From the NCBI RefSeq assembly GCF_900188255.1, contig NZ_FZNS01000002.1, forward strand, positions 682,001-746,000: a stretch of DNA of 64,000 bases. Direction: 5' to 3'. Position 1 is the stretch's first letter. Each line of letters begins with the position of its first letter. Shown here one piece after another: positions 1-9,030 of this stretch. The position numbers were made by a program, and so were the translations under genes. This stretch comes from Hymenobacter mucosus. Its GTDB lineage: Bacteria > Bacteroidota > Bacteroidia > Cytophagales > Hymenobacteraceae. Below the pieces are notes generated by a model, which ran no database searches, had not been told where the DNA came from, and was given only the letters and a program-made list of their open reading frames with translations.

Positions 1-219
1 GACTACCTGTGTGGGCCCGAAGGGCCTTTGCTGGTGGGTAGCCCCCAGGATATTATCGATAAGCTGCTGTACCAGAAAAGACTGTTCAACAATACCCGGT
101 TTCTAGCCCAACTAGTGATTGAAGGTATTTCGCACCAGAGCGTACTGCGTGCCATTGAGCTTTTCGGGCAGGAAGTAGCGCCCGCCGTGCGAGCTGCTAT
201 TGGGGTGGCAGTAGTGTAG
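1..219 (+). CDS. LLM-class flavin-dependent oxidoreductase, C-terminal fragment
   Basis: The frame is open from the first base of the window and ends at a stop at 217-219, giving the last 72 residues of a longer protein. The segment VGSPQDIIDKLL followed by an amphipathic helical end (APAVRAAIG) resembles the C-terminus of luciferase-like, F420/FMN-dependent monooxygenases, where this part forms the last helices of the TIM barrel. The flavin site lies upstream and cannot be seen. A strong hairpin follows about 70 bases later and is shared with the convergent ahcY. The family call rests on the tail only, so the substrate is unknown. Confidence 0.6.
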   Translation, partial: DYLCGPEGPLLVGSPQDIIDKLLYQKRLFNNTRFLAQLVIEGISHQSVLRAIELFGQEVAPAVRAAIGVAVV

Positions 220-288
220 CACTCTGCTTAGCTATACCATACCCAATGCAAGGCGGCATAGTTTCCGCTACAGCTAGCACCGACTAAA

Positions 289-327
289 AGAAAAGCCCGC
301 CTGGCGCAATGCCGGGCGGGCTTTTCT
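289..327. terminator. Bidirectional terminator between LLM oxidoreductase and ahcY
   Basis: A perfect 13-bp stem (AGAAAAGCCCGCC paired with GGCGGGCTTTTCT) encloses a 13-base loop. The A-run on one side and T-run on the other make it work in both directions, as expected between convergent genes. Confidence 0.85.
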
Positions 328-347
328 ATGCAATATTTTAAAATTGC

Positions 348-1667
348 TTAATAGCGGTACAGGTCCGATTTGAAGGGGCCTTCTACCGTTACGCCGATGT
401 ACTCTGCTTGCTTCGGCTTCAACTCATCCAACTCAACGCCAATTTTGGCGAGGTGCAGGCGAGCTACCTTCTCATCGAGGTGCTTGGGCAAGGTGTACAC
501 TTTGTTTTCGTACTTATCGGCGTTTTGCCACAGCTCTAGCTGCGCTAGCGTCTGGTTGGTGAACGAGTTCGACATCACGAATGAGGGATGACCAGTGGCG
601 CAGCCCAAGTTTACCAAACGACCCTCGGCAAGGATAATTACCTCTTTACCGTCGATGTTGTAGAGGTCAACCTGAGGCTTCACGGTATCCTTGGTGTGGC
701 CGTAGTTTTTGTTTAACCACGCCATGTCAATCTCATCGTCGAAGTGACCGATGTTGCAGACAATAGCCTTGTCCTTGAGGGCACGGAAGGCGCTTTCGGT
801 GATGATGTCGCAGTTGCCGGTAGCGGTTACTACGATGTCAGCTTCCTTGATAGCATTTTCCATCTTCTTCACTGCGTAGCCGTCCATGGCAGCTTGCAGG
901 GCGCAGATGGGGTCAATTTCCGTTACGATAACGCGGGCGCCAGCACCACGCAACGAAGCAGCAGTACCCTTTCCTACGTCGCCGTAGCCAGCTACTACGG
1001 CAATCTTGCCAGCCATCATCACGTCGGTGGCGCGGCGAATAGCATCTACGGCCGACTCTTTGCAGCCGTACTTGTTGTCGAACTTCGACTTCGTTACAGA
1101 ATCGTTGATGTTGAAAGCAGGCATGGGTAAGGTACTGGCTTTCACGCGCTCCAGAAGACGCAGAACACCCGTGGTCGTTTCCTCCGAAATGCCCTTGATG
1201 CCTGCTGCCAACTCGGGGAACTGGTTCAGCACCATGTTGGTCAGGTCGCCACCGTCGTCCAGAATCATGTTCAGGGGCTCGCGCTTCTCACCGAAGAACA
1301 GTGTCTGCTCAATGCACCAGTTGAACTCTTCCTCATTCATGCCTTTCCAAGCATATACGGGAATACCAGCCGCCGCAATAGCGGCCGCCGCGTGGTCTTG
1401 GGTAGAAAAGATGTTACACGACGACCAGGTAACATCAGCGCCCAGCTCAATGAGGGTTTCAATGAGCACTGCCGTTTGAATCGTCATGTGCAAGCAGCCA
1501 GCAATGCGCGCACCTTTCAAAGGCTTGCTAGCGCCGTACTCTTCGCGCAGGGCCATCAGACCGGGCATCTCGGCCTCGGCCAAGCGGATTTCTTTGCGGC
1601 CCCACTCGGCGAGGCTCATATCTTTTACTTTGTACGGAACGTAGGCCGTCGTCTTAGTCTCAACCAT
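348..1667 (-). CDS. ahcY: Adenosylhomocysteinase
   Basis: Hydrolyses S-adenosylhomocysteine to adenosine and homocysteine in the cytoplasm, removing the product inhibitor of SAM-dependent methylation. The 439-residue protein shows the family signatures: [16 protein letters not shown] in the substrate domain, and the NAD-binding loop [20 protein letters not shown]. It ends in the conserved tail KSDLYRY. The open frame extends 45 codons further upstream, but a TACCTTTG -7 box at 1701-1708 lies inside that extension and the first family-like residues are MVETKT, so I place the start at 1667. Together with metK at 50.6 kb it forms part of the activated-methyl cycle. No SAM or SAH riboswitch is visible in the short leader. 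Confidence 0.97.
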   Translation of the reverse strand: MVETKTTAYVPYKVKDMSLAEWGRKEIRLAEAEMPGLMALREEYGASKPLKGARIAGCLHMTIQTAVLIETLIELGADVTWSSCNIFSTQDHAAAAIAAAGIPVYAWKGMNEEEFNWCIEQTLFFGEKREPLNMILDDGGDLTNMVLNQFPELAAGIKGISEETTTGVLRLLERVKASTLPMPAFNINDSVTKSKFDNKYGCKESAVDAIRRATDVMMAGKIAVVAGYGDVGKGTAASLRGAGARVIVTEIDPICALQAAMDGYAVKKMENAIKEADIVVTATGNCDIITESAFRALKDKAIVCNIGHFDDEIDMAWLNKNYGHTKDTVKPQVDLYNIDGKEVIILAEGRLVNLGCATGHPSFVMSNSFTNQTLAQLELWQNADKYENKVYTLPKHLDEKVARLHLAKIGVELDELKPKQAEYIGVTVEGPFKSDLYRY

Positions 1668-1700
1668 AGTGGTAGAAGAATGCGTGTCGTGTTTCAACTG

Positions 1701-1708
1701 CAAAGGTA
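1701..1708 (-). promoter_or_regulatory. -7 promoter element of ahcY
   Basis: TACCTTTG on the minus strand matches the Bacteroidota -7 consensus TAnnTTTG. Transcription would start near 1694, about 27 bases before the chosen ATG. No convincing -33 TTG is visible at the usual distance. Confidence 0.6.
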
Positions 1709-1817
1709 CGTGATTTGTTCTCCTCTCTTGTTGCATGATATTAGCCCTCGCCCTAAAGCACACAACCCGCCCTAGCCGGAGCCAGAGCGGGTTGTAATGC
1801 ACTCAAGATCAGAATGC

Positions 1818-2537
1818 TTATTTGTTCTCAATGAAATCTGCTTTGATCTGCAGATCAGAAGTCAGGCCCGATGCCGAGCCACGAATGAGCAGTGTGTAGA
1901 TTTTACCAGCCGTCAGGGCCTTGCTGTTAATCAGGATAACAGGCACATTGCTAGAATTAGCCAAGTACAGGTTGCTGGTTGTGGCATCTATCTCAGTGAA
2001 TGCCGAAGCATTGCCGAACGAGATATTAGGCAGCAGCAGCGTAGCCGTTCCCGTAGATTCGGTACGATACAGCGTGAGTGGAGATGCAGCACCTAAGCCC
2101 AGGTGCATTACCCGGATTTTAGCTTTGCCGCTGGCGGGAGCCGTCAAATCGTCCTCTACCCACAGTGGCCCTATGGAGTTGGCGGTATTGGAAGGACTAT
2201 ACGCAAACAGGGAGTAGTTCTTGTCCTTGCTGATAGTTTGGGTAGTAGTAGCCACGGTAGTGGTCGTACCCGTCACGTTTACCTTGAACACCCGGCTGCC
2301 GGTAGTAAGCGGTTGGTAGCCGGTGCTCTCGCCGTAGTTCAACTCTTTAATGGCGGCATCATCGGCCAGCACTGACACTTTCACGTTGGCATTGGGTGCT
2401 ACGTGCACAGCCATTATCCGAGCTTGATCGGGAGTTGCCGGGCTATCATCGTCATCGGAGCAGGAAGAGAAGGCCACGGCGGCTGGCAGAGCCGCAAACA
2501 ACGCAGCGCGGCGAAGCAGGGGAACCAAGGTTTTCAT
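1818..2537 (-). CDS. DUF4397 domain lipoprotein
   Basis: A 239-residue exported lipoprotein. A basic, hydrophobic signal sequence ends in the lipobox AFSSC with the lipidated Cys at residue 26, followed by an acidic stretch (SDDDDS). The rest shows the pattern of DUF4397 proteins: short beta strands with ARIMAVHVAPNA near the start and KIRVMHLGLGAASPLTLY in the middle, a duplicated Ig-like beta sandwich. These proteins are presumed to sit at the cell surface or in the periplasm and their role is unknown. The ATG at 2537 is chosen over an in-frame TTG three codons upstream. It is divergent from the small secreted protein at 2718. Confidence 0.85.
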   Translation of the reverse strand: MKTLVPLLRRAALFAALPAAVAFSSCSDDDDSPATPDQARIMAVHVAPNANVKVSVLADDAAIKELNYGESTGYQPLTTGSRVFKVNVTGTTTTVATTTQTISKDKNYSLFAYSPSNTANSIGPLWVEDDLTAPASGKAKIRVMHLGLGAASPLTLYRTESTGTATLLLPNISFGNASAFTEIDATTSNLYLANSSNVPVILINSKALTAGKIYTLLIRGSASGLTSDLQIKADFIENK

Positions 2538-2688
2538 AGGCTGCAAAAAATTAGGAATGGAAAAGTCCAGAAAGTTGCCGGCTCAACGAAGCGGTACTGC
2601 TTTTTGTTGAGTTGGGTCGAAAAATTTTCTCTCGGTGAATTGCACTTTTTTCTCGGTGGATCACTTAGTAAGTGGCAAATCAGACTAG

Positions 2689-2696
2689 TAGCTTTG
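2689..2696 (+). promoter_or_regulatory. -7 promoter element upstream of the 2718 gene
   Basis: TAGCTTTG matches TAnnTTTG. The inferred transcription start near 2703 excludes the longer upstream reading frame and leaves only the ATGs at 2703 or 2718 as starts. Confidence 0.55.
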
Positions 2697-2717
2697 CACT
2701 GTATGCATTTTGATAAT

Positions 2718-3329
2718 ATGACAGCCGTTGCATTTTCCGCCGCCGTACGCCGGATTACCTTGTTATTTGTGCTTCTCTTAGGGGGTAGCGCCGTTCGGGC
2801 TCAGCAGGTGCCCACCGCCATCCAACTCAGCCCAGAGGATAAGGAGCGCGGTCACAACGGAATTCAGAAAAACTTCTTTTTCACTACCGGCCAAGGCACT
2901 ACAGAGAAAGAGTATCAGAATGCTGGTTTCTTTGGTCAGGGCCTCCGTCCTTACTTAGCTGGCAACCAAGAAGCCTTGGATAACCTGAACCGGTACCGCC
3001 GGCAGAAATGGTTGTTTCTGGCCGAGCGCCTGACGTTCGTTAGCGCCATTGGCGTGTACGGGCAACAAGTATTAGCCAAGGACTCAGAGCAGCAGTATTT
3101 CAACAGCACGCAGAGGGTAGCCGCCGGCGTGGCCATGGCTAGCCTACTGAGTAATGTGCTGATTACACGCAACACCAGCGTGCACTTCCAGCGGGCAGTA
3201 GATGCGTATAATGCTGGTATGCCAGCCGCTCGTATGGGTGCCTTGCAGCGCCTGCGCCCTTCGGCTATGGGCATAGCCGCCGCACCAAGTGGCCAGCCGC
3301 TACTTGCCCTAACCTGGAACCTACGCTAG
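2718..3329 (+). CDS. Secreted hypothetical protein
   Basis: A 203-residue protein that I do not recognise. A signal peptide (MTAVAFSAAV, then a hydrophobic core LLFVLLLGGSAVRAQ) with a probable cleavage after RAQ indicates export. The mature part has two helical hydrophobic stretches around FLAERLTFVSAIGVYG and VAAGVAMASLLSNVLI and ends in a short beta-like tail with a terminal Trp (LALTWNLR). This resembles small outer-membrane-associated proteins of Bacteroidota with a repeated helical hairpin. ATG 2703, five codons upstream, is an alternative start, but it would fall on the predicted transcription start. A long hairpin follows the stop. Confidence 0.65.
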   Translation: MTAVAFSAAVRRITLLFVLLLGGSAVRAQQVPTAIQLSPEDKERGHNGIQKNFFFTTGQGTTEKEYQNAGFFGQGLRPYLAGNQEALDNLNRYRRQKWLFLAERLTFVSAIGVYGQQVLAKDSEQQYFNSTQRVAAGVAMASLLSNVLITRNTSVHFQRAVDAYNAGMPAARMGALQRLRPSAMGIAAAPSGQPLLALTWNLR

Positions 3330-3360
3330 GCTATTCGGCGTTTCCTACTACACTACCTAA

Positions 3361-3419
3361 TAAGGAGGAATCCACTAAGTACTTCGCCCGGCGCGAGGCA
3401 CTTGGTGGATTCCTCCTTA
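3361..3419. terminator. Long-stem hairpin after the 2718 gene
   Basis: A 20-bp stem with a single mismatch (TAAGGAGGAATCCACTAAGT against its partner at 3400-3419) and a 19-base GC-rich loop. There is no long T-run, so it may be a terminator or an mRNA-stabilising 3' hairpin. Confidence 0.6.
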
Positions 3420-3483
3420 CGTTTGGTAGTATTTTCGCCGTGGTTCATTGACCAGGGCCGACGCACTTTCGTAGGAAACCTAC

Positions 3484-4671
3484 ATGGAATACCCGCTGCC
3501 GGCAGCGGCTCGACAATATGTTGTTGAGCATCTGCACGACGACCCCGCTAAACTGGCGCTGCAAGCTCGCCGCTATCCTGGCTTGCCCGTACCCGACCTA
3601 GTACGGCAGATTCAGGCACGCCAGAAGGCACGCCCCAAAGTGCCTACCTGGGCCGATAATCCGGACCTCATTTTTCCGCCAACATTGTCGGTTGAGCAAG
3701 CCTCTTCGGCGCGTACGGCGGCCTTTAAAGCCAGCCTCGTGCAGGGGCAGCGCCTGGCCGACCTCACTGGGGGCTTTGGCGTAGATGCCGCGCACTTTGC
3801 TGCCACTATCCCCGAAGTGCACTATGTGGAGCGTAACGCGGCGCTGGCAAACGTAGTCCGCTACAACTTGGAGCAACTGGGCATACAGAATGTGCAGTGC
3901 CACGCCGAGGATGCGGTAGCGTTTTTAAAGAGCACTCCTGACACCTTTGATTGGCTGTACCTAGACCCTGCTCGTCGCGACACCGCCGCTCGTAAGATTT
4001 TCCGTCTGCAAGATTGTGAGCCCGATGTTCTACGCTTGCTGCCACTGCTCTTGCACAAGAGCCGGAGCGTGCTACTCAAGACGTCGCCCATGCTTGATAT
4101 TGAGCAAGCGCTGCACGAATTGCGCCAGGTGCGCCGCCTGTGGGTAGTAGCCGTTGACAATGAGTGCAAGGAAGTGCTTTACGAACTCGGGGCCGAACCA
4201 GCCGTTGACCCGGAGCGCTTCACCATAAACCTGCGTCGGGATGGCACGCAGCAGGAGTTTCGTCTGAACCGGGCCCGCGAAGGCCGAGCCATTGCCCGCT
4301 ACGCTGAGCCCCAACAGTATCTCTACGAACCAAACGTAGCAATTCTGAAAGCAGGTGGCTTCCGTAGTGTAGGCACTGCCTTCGAGCTTTTAAAGCTGCA
4401 CCAGCATAGCCACCTCTACACCTCCGACACGCTCCGGCCCGAGTTTCCCGGCCGTATTTTCCGCATTCGGGCCGTGGAGCGGTACGACGCGCAAGCATTA
4501 CGTACCCACTTAGGACCGGAGGTGCGCGCCCACGTAACTACCCGCAACTTTCCTGATACCGTGGCCGAATTCCGGCACCGCACGGGTATTCGGGAGGGCG
4601 GCGAGTTGTACATCTTTGCTACCACCAACCTGGAAGGAAAGCTGATGACACTGGTTTGCGAGAAGCTGTAA
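3484..4671 (+). CDS. THUMP-like class I SAM-dependent methyltransferase
   Basis: A 395-residue cytoplasmic protein with a Rossmann methyltransferase core. Motif I DLTGGFG lies at residues 93-99 and binds SAM, the acidic end of strand beta2 is in HYVERN, and motif LDPARR at residues 160-165 resembles the DPPY-type motif of nucleic-acid methyltransferases. The C-terminal third (from about residue 300) resembles the ferredoxin-like and THUMP-like domains of Porphyromonas PG_1098-type proteins. THUMP domains usually bring such enzymes to RNA, so an RNA substrate is inferred, but the target base is unknown. The ATG at 3484 gives the usual MEYPLP-type start. Its terminator is shared with the convergent glycosylase gene. 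Confidence 0.85.
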   Translation: MEYPLPAAARQYVVEHLHDDPAKLALQARRYPGLPVPDLVRQIQARQKARPKVPTWADNPDLIFPPTLSVEQASSARTAAFKASLVQGQRLADLTGGFGVDAAHFAATIPEVHYVERNAALANVVRYNLEQLGIQNVQCHAEDAVAFLKSTPDTFDWLYLDPARRDTAARKIFRLQDCEPDVLRLLPLLLHKSRSVLLKTSPMLDIEQALHELRQVRRLWVVAVDNECKEVLYELGAEPAVDPERFTINLRRDGTQQEFRLNRAREGRAIARYAEPQQYLYEPNVAILKAGGFRSVGTAFELLKLHQHSHLYTSDTLRPEFPGRIFRIRAVERYDAQALRTHLGPEVRAHVTTRNFPDTVAEFRHRTGIREGGELYIFATTNLEGKLMTLVCEKL

Positions 4672-4687
4672 ACAGCATCATCACTTT

Positions 4688-4737
4688 ATAGACTGGGTCG
4701 AGGCGCTACCTACTGGCAGCACCTCGACCCAGTCTAT
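4688..4737. terminator. Bidirectional terminator between the methyltransferase and the glycosylase
   Basis: A perfect 16-bp stem (ATAGACTGGGTCGAGG) with an 18-base loop, followed by a T-run on the + side that reaches the stop codon of the convergent gene. Confidence 0.85.
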
Positions 4738-4740
4738 TTT

Positions 4741-5340
4741 TTATTTGGCAGGGCTCGTCCAGGGGCTACCTATAATTCGGAAGCGCCACGGAAGGGCCGC
4801 GTCGGTACCGGCGTAGTCTATTCCTACTCGGGGAGAGGCTCTAATCTCAGTGTCAGGTACGGGAGCCCCTCGGTCTTCCAGCCACACAACGTCGCTGGTA
4901 AGGCTGGTGCCATAGAGGGCAGTAGTGATGCCTAGCGCCTGGGTCAGGAGCCCCGGCCCACCCGTCAGATTACGCTGCACAGAAGCCACGCCCCGCCGCA
5001 GCAGCATTTCCGGAATACCCTCCGTAGGCTCCAGCCCCCGAATGAGTACAGCATCAGCTTTACTGGCTTCGTTGGTGATAATGTTAAAGAGGGTGTAACG
5101 GCCGTAAATAAGGTAAGCGTAAGCCACTCCGCCAGGCTCATACATCACCTGAGTGCGGGACGTGTAGCGGCCCAAGTGCGAATGACACGCTTGGTCGTTA
5201 ATATGGGCGTATGCTTCCGTTTCAACAATTCTACCGCCCGTAAGCACCCCGTCGATGCGTGTGAATAGATACTTACCTAGCAAGTCGCGGGCAATCTGAA
5301 CGGGGTCAGGGCGGCGGTAGAACTCTATGGGGATTTTCAT
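4741..5340 (-). CDS. 3-methyladenine DNA glycosylase (AAG/MPG family)
   Basis: A 199-residue base-excision repair enzyme that removes alkylated purines such as 3-methyladenine and hypoxanthine. It shows the AAG family pattern: RDLLGKYL near the N-terminus, VETEAY at residues 39-44 carrying the catalytic Glu, the damage-site ACHSHLGRYTSRTQVMY, YLIYGRY with the intercalating Tyr, and LTGGPGLLTQALGI before the C-terminal strand set. The length is normal for the bacterial family. It is divergent from the B12 riboswitch unit with about 100 bases between them, and probably monocistronic. Confidence 0.93.
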   Translation of the reverse strand: MKIPIEFYRRPDPVQIARDLLGKYLFTRIDGVLTGGRIVETEAYAHINDQACHSHLGRYTSRTQVMYEPGGVAYAYLIYGRYTLFNIITNEASKADAVLIRGLEPTEGIPEMLLRRGVASVQRNLTGGPGLLTQALGITTALYGTSLTSDVVWLEDRGAPVPDTEIRASPRVGIDYAGTDAALPWRFRIIGSPWTSPAK

Positions 5341-5420
5341 GGGAGCAGTTAAGCAAATCGGTAATGGATGGTGGTAGCTCGTGCCCCAAGGGCAAAAGCT
5401 ACTCCTACCTACGGACTAGC

Positions 5421-5450
5421 TTGAAGCATAGGCGACATTGTGTATCTTTG
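5421..5450 (+). promoter_or_regulatory. Promoter of the B12 uptake unit
   Basis: TTG at 5421-5423, a 19-base spacer and TATCTTTG at 5443-5450 form a near-ideal Bacteroidota promoter. The predicted transcript begins at about 5457, just where the cobalamin riboswitch begins. Confidence 0.8.
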
Positions 5451-5456
5451 CTAACG

Positions 5457-5660
5457 TAGAGGTGGCCAGACCCCGATTGTGGGGCGCGGCTGAAAAGGGA
5501 ATCCGGTTAGAAGCCGGAGCTGTCCCCGCAACTGTACGCTTCAGAAGTTGGTGCGCCTCAGCTGCCACTGTTTCGATGATGGTTTCTTTCTAGTTGAAAG
5601 AAACTGGAGGAATGGGAAGGCGGCGCATCAGAAGCAAGCCAGGAGACCTGCCTTTGCAAT
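5457..5660 (+). ncRNA. Cobalamin riboswitch
   Basis: The leader carries the hallmarks of the adenosylcobalamin-class aptamer: a GGGAATCCGGTTAGAAGCCGG segment, then the B12 box region GCTGTCCCCGCAACTGT at 5519-5535, a variable arm that folds on TTTCTTTC and GAAAGAAA (5583-5602), and the closing GCCAGGAGACCTGCC at 5638-5652. In this family cobalamin binding lowers expression of downstream uptake genes. About 170 bases separate the aptamer from the ATG at 5831 and would hold the expression platform. I cannot tell from the sequence whether it acts on transcription or translation. Ends are approximate. Confidence 0.95.
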
Positions 5661-5830
5661 TCCCATGTTCAGCGCCTTCGGAGGAAGGGCGGAGAACGAA
5701 TGCAGTGGCTACCCCCCGCGGGCAGTTGATTTTTCTGTTTTCGGCCTCGGCTTTGGCTTTGGGCTCCGGTTTCGGAATCCACGGTTGAAGTTTTGAACTG
5801 ACGTTTCCTACCCCGGAAATTTTGGTTCGG

Positions 5831-7807
5831 ATGATTGAGTTTTGCGCAGGACAACTACCCACGGCTACCGTACTACGGGCCGGGTGGTGCCTACTATGGC
5901 TAAGCGGCAGCATGCTGGCGAGTAGCACAGTAGTGGCTCAGCGCGCTCCCGCCCGCCTCACCGATTCTATTCAGAGCTTACCCACTGTTCGGGTACAGGG
6001 TGTGCGTCCAAGCCGCTTTGCCGTGGGAAGCCGCGTCACTACTGTTCTCGATTCGACTACTATTCTCCCGACGGGTAGCACCTTGGCCGAGGCATTGGCT
6101 GCCCGCACCCCCTTGTACCTGAAGGAATACGGACCGGGACAATTGGCTTCTATTTCCATTCGTGGCACTTCGGCTCAGCACACGGCAGTGTTGTGGAATG
6201 GCTTCAACGTTATGCTGCCCACCCTGGGCCAAAGCGACTTTTCCCTTCTACCCCTTAGTGGCAACACCCGCGCCGACGTGCAACACGGCCCGGCAGGCGC
6301 TACCTACGGCACGGGCGCAGTAGGGGGCACCGTGCTTCTGTCGTCGCCGGTGGTGTGGGGAGCAGGCTTGCGCGGCACCGTGCAGTCAGATGCTGGCAGC
6401 TTTGGACTGCGGGCAGGTAGTGTAGAAGGAAGCTTTAGCAACCAGCGCCTGGCCGTACGCACGGCGGCTTCCTACCGCACAGCCGATAATGACTTCCTCT
6501 ATTCCACCCGTGAAATAACGGGGCTGGTAAGCCGCCGCCAGGAAAATGCCGCGCAACGCCAATGGAGCCTAGCGCAGGACGTGACGTTGCGGGTAGGCCA
6601 GCGAGGCGAAGTGCAGGCTTCGGCGTGGCTAACAGACGCCGACCGTCAAATTCAACCTTCCATTGGCTCGGCCAATACGCATGCACGCGAGCAGGATAAA
6701 AGCCGCCGCCTGCTGGCTGGCTACCGGCACGTAACTAGCCGTCATGAGACTGGGGTGCGCGTGGCGTGGTTTGAGGATATACTCAACTACCGCAACGATG
6801 CCACCACTAGCAACTCGACGGTGCGCACCACCCAGGCCCAAGCCGACCATACCCGAAACTTTGGCAGCCGGGCCAGCCTGCGGGCAGGAGTAGAAGCCCA
6901 GCATTTTGCCGTGGCGCCGGAGCTTTACCGACGGGAAGTAACCGAAAACCGTTTCGCGGGCTACGTGCTGCTACGCTACGACCCGCGCCCGACCGTGCAT
7001 CTGTCGGCTAACGTGCGTCAGGCGGTGCTCCCCGGCCGCCGGGTGCCGCTCACACCTACCCTGGGGGCTGAGTGGCAAGTGTGGCAAACCTCGGTCCAGC
7101 AGCTTACTCTCAAGGCCAGCACTTCCCGCAGCTACCGGGCCCCTACCCTAAACGAACGGTTCTGGCCCCAAGGAGGCGACCCAAACCTGCGGCCCGAAAG
7201 CGGCTATGGGTACGAAGGCGGGGTGCAACACTCCTTTATTCCTACCTCATCGCTGGCTCTGACCTCTGAGCTGACGGCTTATCATCAACTGGTAGACAAC
7301 TGGGTGGAATGGACCTCTGACCCACGCACCGGCTACACCACGCCCCGCAACCTACGCCAAGTGCGCGCGCAAGGCATAGAGGCCAGTTCTCAGGCAGTTT
7401 GGAAGCATGCAGACTACCGGCTCAACGCCCGTGTCAGCTATGCCCTCACACAATCGGAGAAGACAAAGGGAGAAGCCGCCGACCAGCTAGCACCGGGCAA
7501 ACAACTCGCCTATGTGCCTTTGCACACGGCTGCTTTCACTACTGATCATGCCTGGCACAACTGGCTACTCACAACGGCTCTGCGCTACACTGGTCACCGC
7601 TATATCTACTCGGCTAATGGGCAGTACTTGCCGGCCTACCTCCTGCTGAATGCTACCCTAGGCTACTCCGTCAAGCTCAGCCAAACCTTTGGGCTCTTAG
7701 TAGCGGCGCAGGGATTTAACCTCACCAACCGCGTGTACCAAGTATACGAAGCGCGTGCTATGCCCCCACGGTGGGGCAGCCTTAGCCTGCGCCTGACTTG
7801 GCACTAA
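5831..7807 (+). CDS. btuB: TonB-dependent cobalamin receptor, BtuB-like
   Basis: A 658-residue outer-membrane receptor. After a signal sequence, a TonB-box-like and plug region runs from about residue 50 (LPTVRVQGVRPSRF) through SISIRGTSAQHTAVLWNG and QHGPAGATYGTGAVGG. About 500 residues of alternating beta strands form the 22-stranded barrel, ending in an aromatic terminal strand (LRLTWH). It has no carboxypeptidase-regulatory-like N-terminal domain, unlike the receptors at 27-34 kb. Its place directly after a cobalamin riboswitch supports B12 or another corrinoid as substrate. The ATG at 5831 is preferred to a TTG three codons upstream. The lipoprotein gene follows after 31 bases, so they are probably co-transcribed. 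Confidence 0.9.
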   Translation: MIEFCAGQLPTATVLRAGWCLLWLSGSMLASSTVVAQRAPARLTDSIQSLPTVRVQGVRPSRFAVGSRVTTVLDSTTILPTGSTLAEALAARTPLYLKEYGPGQLASISIRGTSAQHTAVLWNGFNVMLPTLGQSDFSLLPLSGNTRADVQHGPAGATYGTGAVGGTVLLSSPVVWGAGLRGTVQSDAGSFGLRAGSVEGSFSNQRLAVRTAASYRTADNDFLYSTREITGLVSRRQENAAQRQWSLAQDVTLRVGQRGEVQASAWLTDADRQIQPSIGSANTHAREQDKSRRLLAGYRHVTSRHETGVRVAWFEDILNYRNDATTSNSTVRTTQAQADHTRNFGSRASLRAGVEAQHFAVAPELYRREVTENRFAGYVLLRYDPRPTVHLSANVRQAVLPGRRVPLTPTLGAEWQVWQTSVQQLTLKASTSRSYRAPTLNERFWPQGGDPNLRPESGYGYEGGVQHSFIPTSSLALTSELTAYHQLVDNWVEWTSDPRTGYTTPRNLRQVRAQGIEASSQAVWKHADYRLNARVSYALTQSEKTKGEAADQLAPGKQLAYVPLHTAAFTTDHAWHNWLLTTALRYTGHRYIYSANGQYLPAYLLLNATLGYSVKLSQTFGLLVAAQGFNLTNRVYQVYEARAMPPRWGSLSLRLTWH

Positions 7808-7838
7808 CCTCGACTTTTTCTTTTTCAACCTTTTTCTC

Positions 7839-8930
7839 ATGCTACACGCATATCGCGCTTTCCCACGACTTACTACCCTTCTCGTTGCTAGCTTCGGGGC
7901 CTTGGCTTTCGCCAGCTGCGACTCGAACGACAATGAGTCGAGCCCCAAGTATAACCTTAACAAAGACGGCAGCAACGTATTTGTGCTGAACGAAGGCCAA
8001 TATGGTACCCCCAACGGGGAAGTAAGCTTATTCAGCAAATCCAGCCGTACCCTTCTCGACAACAGCACATTTCATACGGTAAACCAACGCGACCTGGGTG
8101 ACGTGGTGCAGTCTATGCTGGTGGTAGGTGAGCAAGGCTATATCGTACTCAACAACAGCAAGAAAGTAGAAGTAGTAAATCTGAAGACGTTTGCTTCGGT
8201 AGCTACCGTAAACGGCTTGGAACAGCCGCGCTATGCTGTGGCTGCGGCCACCAATAAAGTGTATATCAGCGAGTGGGTGAGCCTAGGCGGCGCCGGGCGC
8301 GTTTCAGTCCTCGACACCCGCACGAACATCATTACCAAGACCATTGCCGTTGGGCGCCAGCCCGAGCAGCTGTTGCTAGCTGGTGGCAAAGTATACGTGG
8401 CTAACTCCGACGAGAATACCGTCAGCGTTATCAACCCCAGCACCGACGCGGTAGAAGCTACTATAACAGTACAAGACGGACCGAGCAGCCTTGTGCAAGA
8501 CCAGGCTGGCACCATCTGGGTGCTGTGTGGCGGCATCACGCGCTACGGCAATACGCCGCCTTACCCGGTACTGTCATCTACCCCAGCCAACCTGATTAAG
8601 CTGAATACAACCACGCCAGCGGCTTCGGTGGTGCTCCCGTTCGCGCGCGGCGGGGCCAGCAACCTCCGCCTCAATGGTGCCAAAACCAAGTTGTATTACC
8701 GCTACGCTGGCGCGGTGTACGAAATGAACACAACGGCAACTACTCTCCCTGCTACCCCGCTTATCCGGCGCAGCTTCTACGGCTTTGACGTGGACCCCGC
8801 CGATAACACCATTTACGGTTCCGTTGCTCCTTTCACCACTACCGGCAAATTCATCCGCTACCAAGCCACTGGAGCCGCCATCGACTCCTTCAATGTAGGC
8901 TTGCTGCCCAATGGTTTCGTGTTCTATTGA
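7839..8930 (+). CDS. Surface beta-propeller lipoprotein, BtuG-like corrinoid-binding candidate
   Basis: A 363-residue lipoprotein with a signal sequence and lipobox AFASC (Cys at residue 27), followed by a short acidic/Ser spacer. The rest is a YncE/DUF5074-type beta-propeller: repeated blades such as NVFVLNEGQYGTPNGEVSL, KVYISEWVSLGGAGRVSVLD, KVYVANSDENTVSVINPSTD and TIWVLCGG. In Bacteroides the lipoprotein BtuG is a beta-propeller that binds B12 at the surface and sits on BtuB. The same fold, lipidation and position directly after a riboswitch-controlled btuB point to that role here. The function is inferred from fold and context, so no gene symbol is given. A strong terminator follows. Confidence 0.8.
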   Translation: MLHAYRAFPRLTTLLVASFGALAFASCDSNDNESSPKYNLNKDGSNVFVLNEGQYGTPNGEVSLFSKSSRTLLDNSTFHTVNQRDLGDVVQSMLVVGEQGYIVLNNSKKVEVVNLKTFASVATVNGLEQPRYAVAAATNKVYISEWVSLGGAGRVSVLDTRTNIITKTIAVGRQPEQLLLAGGKVYVANSDENTVSVINPSTDAVEATITVQDGPSSLVQDQAGTIWVLCGGITRYGNTPPYPVLSSTPANLIKLNTTTPAASVVLPFARGGASNLRLNGAKTKLYYRYAGAVYEMNTTATTLPATPLIRRSFYGFDVDPADNTIYGSVAPFTTTGKFIRYQATGAAIDSFNVGLLPNGFVFY

Positions 8931-8972
8931 TATGTTATTGAATCACTAGTTTAGTTGAATTACTATTCTATG

Positions 8973-9006
8973 GAAAAGGCCGGCTTCTAGGGGAGCCGGC
9001 CTTTTC
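8973..9006. terminator. Bidirectional terminator after the B12 unit
   Basis: A perfect 13-bp stem (GAAAAGGCCGGCT) with an 8-base loop, followed on the + side by a T-rich tract. It also serves the convergent small lipoprotein gene. Confidence 0.85.
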
Positions 9007-9030
9007 TTTTTTAAAAAACTAGTAGTGCTT

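Noticed and set aside
1668..1817. SAH or SAM riboswitch before ahcY
   Set aside because: The predicted leader is only about 27 bases and holds no conserved aptamer sequence.
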